A stretch of DNA of 64,000 bases, taken from NCBI GenBank assembly GCA_963763365.1, contig CAVXOE010000020.1:183777-247776 (forward strand). The letters are read 5' to 3'. The notes beneath the pieces are model-generated. The model ran no database searches. It was given only the letters and a program-made list of their open reading frames with translations, and had not been told where the DNA came from. The DNA is from VAZQ01 sp963763365. GTDB lineage: Bacteria > Pseudomonadota > Alphaproteobacteria > Rhizobiales > Xanthobacteraceae. The translations under genes were made by a program, and so were the position numbers. Shown one piece after another: positions 25,921 through 33,462 of this stretch (positions are counted from its first letter, which is position 1; the number at the start of each line of letters is the position of its first letter).

Positions 25921-26033
25921 CCCTCATGCTGAGGAGCGCACAAAGTGCGCGTCTCGAAGCACGGCCGCAAACTCAGCGCCAGCCGCCATCCTTCGAGACG
26001 CAGGCTTCGCCCGCTCCTCAGGATGAGGTTCGT
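25921..26033. repeat. Dispersed palindromic repeat, family C
   Basis: Inverted ends CCTCATGCTGAGGAGCG and CGCTCCTCAGGATGAGG, with inner GTCTCGAAGCA / CCTTCGAGAC. This is the CCTCATNNTGAGGAGC element widely seen between genes of Bradyrhizobiaceae. It lies between phoA and the amidohydrolase gene and may form a long hairpin. Confidence 0.7.
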
Positions 26034-26091
26034 GAGCCTGCTTGTCTCCTCTAGACGTAGCCGATAAGACGGCGCGTCCGGGAGAACGCGC

Positions 26092-27078
26092 ATGATCATC
26101 GACTGGCACTCGCACATCTACACGCCGGAGGAAGCCGCGGCCGACCTCGGCACCATCGACGGCAAGCGCGGCCCGCGCTGGGGCGAGCGCGGCTGCCCGA
26201 TGGTGCTCGAGAATTTTCTCGACGCGCATTACAAGAACGGCATCGACATCAGCGTGGTGACCAACGCCGCGCACTACCTGCGCGGCAAGGCCGACAGCGA
26301 AGAACTGCCGGCGGTGCAGAAGTGGACCGACTACGCCGCCGAAGTGCAGGAGAAGCACAAGGGCGTGCTCTATTCGTTTGCCACCATCCTGCCGTGCGGC
26401 GGTCCGGCCTTCATCAAGGAGGCGGAGCGCGCCATCAAGCAGCTTGGCCTCAAGGGCATCTTCATCAACTCGAGCCACAAGGGCCACTATCCCGACGACG
26501 ACGAGGCGCGGCCGTTCTGGGAACTGGTGCAGGATCTCGACGTGCCGGTGATGATCCATCCGCCGCACATCGGTTTCGGCGAAGAGCGCATGAACATCTA
26601 CCGGCTGGCTTCGTCGATCGGCCGGCCGTTCGATCTCTGCCTAGCGTTCGGCCGGATGATCGTGCGCGGCATTCTGGAAGACTTCCCGCGGCTGAAGATC
26701 GTCGCCTCGCACGGCGGCGGCGGCATCTGCGAGACCATCAGCCGGATGGACTACGCCTACGAGCTGCAGGACGAGGCGTTCTTCCTCGGCTCCTACACGC
26801 CGATGAAGATCAGGCACGCGCCGAGCCACTACCTGAAGAAGATGTATCTCGACACCGTGACCTATAATCCGCCGGCGGTGCGCATGGTGCTCGACTGGGT
26901 CGGGCCCGATCAGGTGCTCTACGGCAGCGACGCCCCTCCCCTCACCTCGCTCAAGCCGCGCGCCATCAAGCTGATCCGCGACCTCGACATACCTGAACCG
27001 CAGCGCGAGGCGATCTTCTGGAAAAACGCCGCCCGGCTCCTCAAGCTGCCGATCGCCGACGCGGCCAAGGCGGCATAG
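26092..27078 (+). CDS. Amidohydrolase-family (ACMSD-like TIM-barrel) protein
   Basis: 328 residues. It starts MIIDWHSHIYTPEEAA with the HxH metal motif in strand 1. PVMIHPPH provides the third His, KIVASHGGGGI the fourth, and VLYGSDAPPL the catalytic/metal Asp, as in PF04909 amidohydrolase-2 enzymes (decarboxylases such as ACMSD and gamma-resorcylate decarboxylase). The reaction is probably decarboxylation or hydrolysis of an aromatic or heterocyclic acid; the substrate is unknown. GGGAGA precedes the ATG. A repeat (family C) separates it from phoA, so it is likely expressed on its own. Confidence 0.85.
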   Translation: MIIDWHSHIYTPEEAAADLGTIDGKRGPRWGERGCPMVLENFLDAHYKNGIDISVVTNAAHYLRGKADSEELPAVQKWTDYAAEVQEKHKGVLYSFATILPCGGPAFIKEAERAIKQLGLKGIFINSSHKGHYPDDDEARPFWELVQDLDVPVMIHPPHIGFGEERMNIYRLASSIGRPFDLCLAFGRMIVRGILEDFPRLKIVASHGGGGICETISRMDYAYELQDEAFFLGSYTPMKIRHAPSHYLKKMYLDTVTYNPPAVRMVLDWVGPDQVLYGSDAPPLTSLKPRAIKLIRDLDIPEPQREAIFWKNAARLLKLPIADAAKAA

Positions 27079-27212
27079 AGGCCGCCTGACGATGGCATCC
27101 GGACGATCCGTCCGGAAGGTTGACGAACCGCCGCCGCATCCCTAGTTTCCGCGCACATTCGCGCCGCCGCGATAGCCGCGCGGGGCGTACCAATCCGAAA
27201 TCAGAGCGTGTC

Positions 27213-27338
27213 ATGAAAGTCCGTAACTCATTGAAATCCCTGCGCGGCCGCCATCGCGACAACCGCCTCGTGCGGCGCAAGGGCCGCCTCTACGTGATCA
27301 ACAAGACCCAGCGCCGCTTCAAGGCGCGCCAGGGCTGA
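27213..27338 (+). CDS. rpmJ: Ribosomal protein bL36
   Basis: 41 residues, MKVRNSLKSLRGRHRDNRLV followed by RRKGRLYVINKTQRRFKARQ and G. This is the long, cysteine-free (zinc-independent) bL36 form usual in alphaproteobacteria; the CxxC and His ligands of the zinc form are absent. It belongs to the large ribosomal subunit. The ATG at 27213 gives the family's standard length. It stands alone, as expected for this gene in the group. Confidence 0.95.
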   Translation: MKVRNSLKSLRGRHRDNRLVRRKGRLYVINKTQRRFKARQG

Positions 27339-27515
27339 GTTGAGGCCCGACGGTGAACGCCACTGGCCGGTTCGGGCCGTTGCGGTTAAAAGTGTGTTAA
27401 ACGGGTCAGCCCCGCGCACCCTCACTGTTGCTCAGATGTAACGCGCGCCGACATCACGGCGCATTGAGCATTTCTTATCTTTATTGTCGCGTGGGTCGCC
27501 ATTACGTTGCGATTC

Positions 27516-28148
27516 ATGGGCCCGCGATTCCGCGCAGCATTCCTGATCGTTGCTTTCGCCGCCGCCGTGTCGGCGACCACGGCGCGCACCAAATCGCCCC
27601 ACCCCGAAGCGGCTCCCGGCCTGGTCGAGCCGCCGAAGGATCTGCCGCGGGCGCAGACCGGCGACGCCAAGGTCAATCTCGACCGGCTGTTCGAGGCGCT
27701 GAAGATCGCGCCCGACACCGAAAGCGCGAAGTACATCGAAGGCCGCATCTGGGCGCTCTGGTTCGCGTCCGGCAGCGACACCACCAATCTGCTGATGGGG
27801 CGCGTCAAGACCGCGACCGACGCCAAGGACATCGATCTGGCGATCAAGCTGCTCGACTCGATCATCGACATCCGGCCGGATTTCCTCGAAGCGTGGAACC
27901 GGCGCGCCACGCTCTACTACATGAGGAAGGACTTCGGCCCGGCGATCGCCGACATCCAGCATGTCCTCTTGCGCGAGCCGCGCCACTTCGGCGCGCTGTC
28001 CGGTCTCGGCATCATTCTGCAGGAGATCGGCGACGACAAGCGCGCGCTCGACGCCTTCCGCCGCGCGGTGGCGGTGCATCCGCATCTCGAGCGCATCCCC
28101 GAGTTGGTGAAGAAGCTCTCCGAGAAGATCGACGGCCGGGATATCTGA
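27516..28148 (+). CDS. Exported TPR-repeat protein, about 210 aa
   Basis: A signal peptide (FRAAFLIVAFAAAVSATTAR) precedes about 180 residues. Two to three TPR units can be seen, including AIKLLDSIIDIRPDFLEAWN, RRATLYYMRKDFGPAIADIQ and GIILQEIGDDKRALDAFRRA. Such periplasmic TPR proteins scaffold protein complexes. A TTG at 27507 would add three residues. A GC hairpin with a T-rich end follows the stop. Conserved in rhizobia as an uncharacterised tetratricopeptide protein. Confidence 0.8.
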   Translation: MGPRFRAAFLIVAFAAAVSATTARTKSPHPEAAPGLVEPPKDLPRAQTGDAKVNLDRLFEALKIAPDTESAKYIEGRIWALWFASGSDTTNLLMGRVKTATDAKDIDLAIKLLDSIIDIRPDFLEAWNRRATLYYMRKDFGPAIADIQHVLLREPRHFGALSGLGIILQEIGDDKRALDAFRRAVAVHPHLERIPELVKKLSEKIDGRDI

Positions 28149-28172
28149 GCTTTAAGCTTCGTCGCTCGTTCG

Positions 28173-28202
28173 TGCCCGGCTCCGGCCGGGCATTTGCTTT
28201 AT
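28173..28202 (+). terminator. Probable terminator after the TPR gene
   Basis: Stem TGCCCGG (28173-28179) / CCGGGCA (28186-28192) with a 6-base loop, followed by TTTGCTTTATT. Located 24 bases after the stop of the TPR gene. Confidence 0.6.
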
Positions 28203-28307
28203 TGCCGCCTTGATTCCGCAAACGCGCCCGATACGCCGCAACGCAACCATTCCGGCCGCCGGGCGTTATTTGCCCGACAACCAATCCCCACAACGAGGCC
28301 GGCACCC

Positions 28308-28787
28308 ATGCTGTCACGCATGATCATTGCATTTGCCCTGACGACCGCGGCGACCGCCGCAAGCCTTGCCGCTCGCGACACCGGGCGGTCCTGCGCCATC
28401 GTCGGCGACAGCATCGCAGTCGAGGCCGCGCAGTATCTGCGCGACTGCAAGCTCAACGCGAAGATCGGCATTCCGTCGGGCGCGGTGATCGCCCGCGTCG
28501 ACCCGCAGGCGGAGATCAACGTCGTTTCCGCCGGCAGCAACGATCCGGAGGAGCCGAACCTGCGCGCCAATCTCGAACGCATCCGCGAGCGCGCGAAGCG
28601 CACGATCTGGATCTTGCCCGCCATCCCGAGCGCGCGGGCGGCGGTGCGCGAGATTGCCGCCAGGCACGGCGATGTGGTGGTGTCGTTCGCGCCCGGCGGC
28701 GACGGCATTCATCCGGCGTCGGCGTCCGCGCTCGCGCAGGCGATCGATAGTGCCATCGCAAGCTCAATCGGCGACGCCGGAGGCTAG
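28308..28787 (+). CDS. Small secreted protein, possible SGNH-hydrolase-like fold
   Basis: 159 residues. Signal MLSRMIIAFALTTAATAASL with cleavage near LAA-RD. The mature start CAIVGDSIAVEAAQYL contains a GDS motif like block I of SGNH hydrolases. INVVSAGSNDPEEPN resembles block III (GxND). The last part, GGDGIHPASASALAQAI, resembles block V (DxxH). All three elements are in the right order, so a small GDSL/SGNH esterase-like protein is likely, although block II Gly is uncertain. Function in the periplasm unknown. No strong ribosome binding site. Confidence 0.65.
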   Translation: MLSRMIIAFALTTAATAASLAARDTGRSCAIVGDSIAVEAAQYLRDCKLNAKIGIPSGAVIARVDPQAEINVVSAGSNDPEEPNLRANLERIRERAKRTIWILPAIPSARAAVREIAARHGDVVVSFAPGGDGIHPASASALAQAIDSAIASSIGDAGG

Positions 28788-28895
28788 CGAAAGTCTCTGT
28801 CGGCTGACGCAAACCCTTCGCGCGTTCAGTGCTTGCGGCCTTGGGTTCCCGCTTCCGCGGGAACGATCGGAGAGATGGTCGCGTCCACCGCTCCC

Positions 28896-30329
28896 CTACT
28901 CCCGTCCCGCCTCCGCGCCGACGAATGCGATGCGCAGCATGTTGGTGGCGCCAGGCGTGCCGAGCGGCACGCCTGCCACGATGATCACGCGCTGACCGGC
29001 GCGCGCGAAGCCGTCCTTGAAGGCGAGCCGACAGGCGCGCTCCACCATGTCGTCGAGACTGCGCGCATCCTCCGCCACGATGCAGTGCACGCCCCACACG
29101 AGCGAGAGCCGGCGCCCGGTCGAGAGCTTGGGCGAGATCGCGACGATCGGCGATTTCGGGCGTTCGCGCGCGACCCGCAACGCGGTCGAGCCGGACGACG
29201 TCCAGCACACGATGGCGGAGAGATCGAGGGTCTCGGCAATGCCGCGCGCGGCGGCCGCGATGGCGTCGGCGCCGGTCGACTCGGGTTCGGTGCGCTGCGC
29301 ATGAATGATGGTGCGATAGATCGGATCGCGCTCCACCTCTTCGGCGATACGGTTCATGGTGGCGACGGCTTCGACCGGATATTGCCCGGCGGCGGATTCG
29401 GCCGACAGCATCACGGCATCGGCGCCCTCGAAGATCGCGGTCGCCACGTCGGAGACTTCGGCGCGGGTCGGCACCGGCGCGGTGATCATCGATTCCAGCA
29501 TCTGCGTCGCCACCACGACCGGCTTGCCGGCGCGGCGCGCGGCGCGCGTCATCTGCTTCTGGACCCCGGGCACGCGTTCGAGCGGCATCTCGACGCCAAG
29601 GTCGCCGCGCGCGACCATCAAGGCGTCAGTGAGGTCGAGGATCTCGTCGAGGCGGTTGACCGCCTGCGGCTTCTCGATCTTCGCCATTACGGCGGCGCGC
29701 CCGCGCGTGATCTTCTTCGCCTCTGCGATGTCCTCCGGCCGCTGCACGAAGGAGAGCGCGATCCAGTCGACGCCGGTGTCGAGCGCGGCGTCGAGATCGG
29801 AGCGGTCCTTTTCGGTCAGCGCCGAGAACGGCACCACGGTGTCGGGCAGGCTCACGCCTTTGCGGTCCGACAGCTTGCCGCCGACTTCGACGCGCGTGAC
29901 GATGCGGCCCGCGCCAACTTCGGTCGCGGTAAGCCTGATCTTGCCGTCGTCGAGCAGCAGTACGTGACCGGGCTCGGCCGCAGCGATGATTTCCGGATGC
30001 GGCAAGTGCACGCGCTTGGCGTCGCCAGGCGCTGGATCGCTATCGAGCGCGAAGGTCTCGCCCTTCACCAGCATCGCCGGACCGCCGGCGAATGCACCGA
30101 CCCGCAGCTTCGGTCCTTGCAGGTCGACCAGGATGCCGATCGGCCGGCCGTGCTCGCTCTCGATCGCGCGGATCGCCGCCACCAGTTCGCGCATGCGCGC
30201 GTGCGTGGTGTGACTCATGTTGATGCGGAAGACGTCGGCGCCCGCCCGGAACAGGTTTCCGATCGCGGTCTTGTCGGAGGACGCCGGGCCGAGCGTGGCG
30301 ACGATCTTGGTCCGGCGCAGGCGTCGCAT
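28896..30329 (-). CDS. pyk: Pyruvate kinase
   Basis: 477 residues, full length for the family. It starts MRRLRRTKIVATLGPASSDK, then VFRINMSHTTHARM (substrate and metal site), AVMAKIEKPQAVNRLDEIL (catalytic Lys and Glu), ALMVARGDLGVEMPLERVP, and the C-terminal allosteric domain with IVCWTSSGSTALRVARERPK. It converts phosphoenolpyruvate and ADP to pyruvate and ATP. The minus-strand neighbours DUF1036 and glycerate kinase are commonly found with pyk in this order of bacteria, linking it to glycerate and C3 metabolism. The repeat at 30453-30540 lies in its promoter region. Confidence 0.97.
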   Translation of the reverse strand: MRRLRRTKIVATLGPASSDKTAIGNLFRAGADVFRINMSHTTHARMRELVAAIRAIESEHGRPIGILVDLQGPKLRVGAFAGGPAMLVKGETFALDSDPAPGDAKRVHLPHPEIIAAAEPGHVLLLDDGKIRLTATEVGAGRIVTRVEVGGKLSDRKGVSLPDTVVPFSALTEKDRSDLDAALDTGVDWIALSFVQRPEDIAEAKKITRGRAAVMAKIEKPQAVNRLDEILDLTDALMVARGDLGVEMPLERVPGVQKQMTRAARRAGKPVVVATQMLESMITAPVPTRAEVSDVATAIFEGADAVMLSAESAAGQYPVEAVATMNRIAEEVERDPIYRTIIHAQRTEPESTGADAIAAAARGIAETLDLSAIVCWTSSGSTALRVARERPKSPIVAISPKLSTGRRLSLVWGVHCIVAEDARSLDDMVERACRLAFKDGFARAGQRVIIVAGVPLGTPGATNMLRIAFVGAEAGRE

Positions 30330-30452
30330 CAGGGCGCTGTCGGTTGGTGAATCATCGCGCCCTTCTTACTGCATTTTGCGCGAAAGAACATGACCGGGAC
30401 ACGGAGACTCCGGTTCCCTCCCCGCGAGCGAAAGGGGTTTGGGGCTCGCGGC

Positions 30453-30540
30453 CGTCATTGCGAGCGTGGCGAAGCCATCCAGCGTACATCGCGAGTCTGG
30501 ATTGCCTCGTTGCCCCCTTTGGGGCTCCTCCCAATGACGG
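30453..30540. repeat. Dispersed palindromic repeat, family B copy 2
   Basis: Starts CGTCATTGCGAGCGTGGCGA and ends GGGGCTCCTCCCAATGACGG, with inner CATCCAG / CTGGATTG. It matches 23975-24066. It is located between pyk and the DUF1036 gene, both on the minus strand. Confidence 0.8.
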
Positions 30541-30556
30541 AAAATCGGATCGTGCG

Positions 30557-31117
30557 TCAGTTGTTGCGGCCACGCTGCGGCTGCGCCGGTGCGTTCTGCT
30601 TGGGGCCGGCGGGCGGCGTGGTCGGGACAAGCGGCACGCGCGATTGCAACGGCGTCATCGGCGCCTGGTCGGCCGATTCGGTGAGCTGCACGGTCCAGGA
30701 CGGCTGGTCGCCGGTATCGACTTCGAAGTAGCCGGTGCGGTCGAAGCCGCGGGCGAGGCAGTCTTCCGTGCCCTTGATGGTGAATTCCTTCTCACGCGAG
30801 CACATGTAGGCTTGGCCCGACCACTCGCCCCCGCGATCGTAGTCCACCGCGTAGATGTAGTAGAAGCGCGCAACCAGCCCGCCGCGCAGGATGGTCTCGC
30901 AGCTCCGCGCCGCGATGTTCCACCAGCCTTCGGTGGTCCAGGTTTCGTTTTCCTTGTAGCCGACCGCGATGCCGATGCGGCTCGACGTGTTGTTGCACAG
31001 GCGGAAATCCGCCTTCGCGGGCTCGGCGGCCAGCATCGTGGCCGCGGCAAACGGCACGCCCACAAAGAGCCAGAGCAAACCCCGGACCAGGCCCACCGTG
31101 CCAAATCCATGCGTCAT
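30557..31117 (-). CDS. DUF1036-family exported protein
   Basis: 186 residues. N-terminal hydrophobic signal (VRGLLWLFVGVPFAAATMLA). The domain ADFRLCNNTSSRIGIAVGYK followed by WTTEGWWNIAARSCETILRG is the DUF1036 signature, with cysteines LCNN, SCET, MCSR and DCLA probably in disulfides. The C-terminal tail is Pro/Gln/Arg-rich and disordered. The family function is not established; proteins of this family occur next to pyk in many Hyphomicrobiales. Confidence 0.88.
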   Translation of the reverse strand: MTHGFGTVGLVRGLLWLFVGVPFAAATMLAAEPAKADFRLCNNTSSRIGIAVGYKENETWTTEGWWNIAARSCETILRGGLVARFYYIYAVDYDRGGEWSGQAYMCSREKEFTIKGTEDCLARGFDRTGYFEVDTGDQPSWTVQLTESADQAPMTPLQSRVPLVPTTPPAGPKQNAPAQPQRGRNN

Positions 31118-31174
31118 GGCGTCATTTCCCCAACCACCGGACGGGCCCCACCAGCGCCGGATATCGCGTGAACC

Positions 31175-32468
31175 TCACGGGCTGTCAACGAGGATAGCCC
31201 TGAAATCATTGACGTTGGTGTAAGTCGGCCCGGGCGCCAACAAGTCCCCAAGCTTCTCAAAGAATTCGGTCGAATTGTTGTCGGCAAGAAAGACGGCCGG
31301 ATCGAGGCCAATTTGGCGCGCCCGGGCGAGCGTGGTGTCGCTGACGAAGGCGCCCGCCGGGTCCTCGGGACGCCCCCCGCCCCCGTCGGTACCGTCGGTG
31401 TCGCCGGCAAGCGCCGCCACACGGCCAATACCGTCGAGCGCAATAGCCAGTGCCAGCGCGTATTCCTGGTTGGGGCCGCCGCGGCCCTGCCCGCGCAGCG
31501 TCACGGTCAGCTCGCCGCCCGACAGGATCACGGCGCGGCGGCCGGCGGCGCGCAATTCGCGCGCGAGCCGCGCATGTGCCGCCGCCACCTCCCGCGCCTC
31601 GCCTTCGAGCGCGGTGCCGAGGACGATGGGATCGTATCCGGCCGCGCGCACGGCCGCCTCGACGGCGTGAAACACCTCGGATGGCCGCGCAGCAAACGCA
31701 TACGAGGTCGCGGCGAAGACCGGATCGCCGGGCTTGGGGGATTCATTCGCCGGATCGGCCAATGCGCGCGCGACGCTGTCGGGCACGGCAAGCCGGTAGC
31801 GCTCGACGACGGCGCGGGCGTCCGCCAACGTGGTCGGGATCGGGCACGGTCGGACCGGACCCGATCACCGCCGGATCGTCGCCCGGCACGTCGGAGATCG
31901 CGACGGTCACCACCCGCGCCGGATAGGCGCGGGCTGCAAGCCGTCCGCCCTTGATGCGGGAGAGATGCTTGCGCAGCGTGTTCATCTCGGTGATGCCGGC
32001 GCCCGAACGCAGGAGCGAGCGTGTCACCGCCTGCTTTTCGGCGAGCGACATGCCGGCGGCGGGCGCGATCCAGTTCGCCGAGGCGCCACCCGAGACCAGC
32101 GCCAGGACGAGATCGCCGGGGCCGGCGGAATCGGCGAGCGCCAGAGTATCGCGCGTCGCATCCAGGCCCGCCGCATCCGGCACCGGGTGACCGGCCTCGA
32201 CCATACGGACGACGCGGGTCTGGCGCGCATAGCCGTTGCGCGTCACCGCAAGCCCGGCGATGCGGTCAGGCGGTAGCGCGCGATCGTCGAGATAGTGGCG
32301 CTCCGCCACTTCCGACATCGAGCCCGCTGCCTTGCCTGCCGCCAGGATGATGAGCCGACCTGTTGGTGGCGGTTGCGGCAAAAGCGGCACGAGGCAACCG
32401 GCCGGATGGGCGGCCGCGACCGCGGTCCGGAACAGGTCTTCGAGCAAGGCGCGGGGCGGTCCGGTCAA
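31175..32468 (-). pseudogene. Glycerate 2-kinase (GckA/TtuD, MOFRL family), one frameshift
   Basis: The N-terminal part from a TTG at 32468 holds the GckA domain: LIILAAGKAAGSMSEVAERH, LVLALVSGGASANWIAPA and RIKGGRLAARAYPARVVTVA ISDVPGDDPAVIGSGP. After VPDP the frame is lost, and in the next frame LADARAVVERYRL continues, ending in the MOFRL part (VILSGGELTVTLRGQGRGGP, NQEYALALAIALDG). Removing one G from the GGG at 31836-31838 joins both frames into a complete kinase of about 430 residues. It would phosphorylate glycerate, feeding pyruvate kinase next door. All motifs are intact, so a sequence error is likely. Confidence 0.85.
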
Positions 32469-32610
32469 GCGCGGAACTCACGGCTGCGAGGTGGTGGCCC
32501 CATAGCATATCCGTACAACCGGCCGCCCGCAGCCGCTGGAAAGCGCTCCCCGCAGCGACTATGTTTCCCCAACCTGACCACATCACGCGTGCCGAGTGAA
32601 AGGACGCGCC

Positions 32611-32910
32611 ATGGATCTGACCGACAAGACCCGCACCGAGCTCGAAGCCGCCGCGTTCCGGCGCCTGGTCGAGCACCTGCGCGCGCACACCGACGTGCAG
32701 AACATCGATCTGATGAATCTCGCGGGCTTCTGCCGCAATTGCCTGTCGAACTGGATGAAGGACGCGGCCGACGCCCAGGGCGTGCCGATGACCAAGGATC
32801 AAAGCCGCGAGGCGATCTACGGCATGCCGTACGAGGAGTGGAAGGCAAAGAATCAGAAGGACGCCTCCAAGGACCAGCAGGCGCAATTCGACAAGGCCCA
32901 CAAGCACTGA
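32611..32910 (+). CDS. DUF1244-family small protein, 99 aa
   Basis: Contains NIDLMNLAGFCRNCLSNWMK, the diagnostic DUF1244 motif with its CxxC, followed by MTKDQSREAIYGMPYEEWKA. AAAGGA precedes the ATG at 32611. A small, helical, cytoplasmic protein of unknown function found throughout alphaproteobacteria. It is followed 116 bases later by gapR in the same direction, an arrangement that recurs in the group. Confidence 0.9.
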   Translation: MDLTDKTRTELEAAAFRRLVEHLRAHTDVQNIDLMNLAGFCRNCLSNWMKDAADAQGVPMTKDQSREAIYGMPYEEWKAKNQKDASKDQQAQFDKAHKH

Positions 32911-33026
32911 ATATTTCTCTGCTGTGCACGGCTGTGGAAGAGTGGCACTCCGCCTTGACCTGCGGCGCCGCGCTTCCGAAACCTCTCTCCCTGGCCGCTC
33001 GTTGTGAGTCTCTGGAGGAGGGTTCG

Positions 33027-33311
33027 ATGGCTACCGCCGCCGCCGTGAAGCAGCAAGACGAAGAGCAAGCCGCGACCCGGTTCGCGAAGGATCACCTGAA
33101 GGCCTTCGTGGAGCGCGTCGAACGGCTGGAAGAAGAGAAGAAGACGATTTCCGACGATATCCGCGACGTCTACGCGGAGGCCAAGGCCACCGGCTTCGAC
33201 GTCAAGGCGCTGCGCACCATCGTCCGCATGCGCAAGCAGGACACCGACGAGCGCAAGGAGCACGAGGCCATCCTCGAGACCTACATGCACGCGCTTGGCA
33301 TGCTGAGTTGA
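33027..33311 (+). CDS. gapR: GapR nucleoid-associated protein (DUF2312)
   Basis: 94 residues: a Lys/Glu-rich helical protein reading DHLKAFVERVERLEEEKKTI, then DVYAEAKATGFDVKALRTIV and RMRKQDTDERKEHEAILETY. These are the conserved DUF2312 blocks of Caulobacter GapR, which clamps overtwisted DNA ahead of polymerases and helps topoisomerases. The ribosome binding site GGAGGAGGG is strong, as expected for an abundant DNA-binding protein. Long coiled-coil helices are evident. A family A repeat follows 5 bases after the stop. Confidence 0.93.
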   Translation: MATAAAVKQQDEEQAATRFAKDHLKAFVERVERLEEEKKTISDDIRDVYAEAKATGFDVKALRTIVRMRKQDTDERKEHEAILETYMHALGMLS

Positions 33312-33316
33312 TGGCC

Positions 33317-33438
33317 CGTCATGCCCGGGCTTAGCCCGTCGAAGACTGGCGTAAACGCACTGGTGTCCCGGCCGTCCACGTCTTTGACTCGACTCAAGAA
33401 ATAAGACGTGGATGCCCGCGACAAGCGCGGGCATGACG
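33317..33438. repeat. Dispersed palindromic repeat, family A copy 2
   Basis: Begins CGTCATGCCCGGGCTTAGCC and ends GCGGGCATGACG, with inner GTCCACGTCTTT / AAGACGTGGAT. Compared with copy 1 it has an added block GTCGAAGACTGGCGTAAACG CACTGGTGTCC, shared with copy 3 at 54224-54345. It fills the gap between the convergent gapR and MepK-like genes and could act as a bidirectional terminator. Confidence 0.8.
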
Positions 33439-33462
33439 CATTGAGAGAACTATCGCTGATAT

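Noticed and set aside
24395..25927. 510-codon open frame on the minus strand
   Set aside because: Mirror frame of the PhoA-type phosphatase, which has complete catalytic motifs on the plus strand.
28833..30350. 505-codon open frame on the plus strand
   Set aside because: Mirror frame of pyruvate kinase; composition is rich in Arg, His and Asp, with no recognisable domain.
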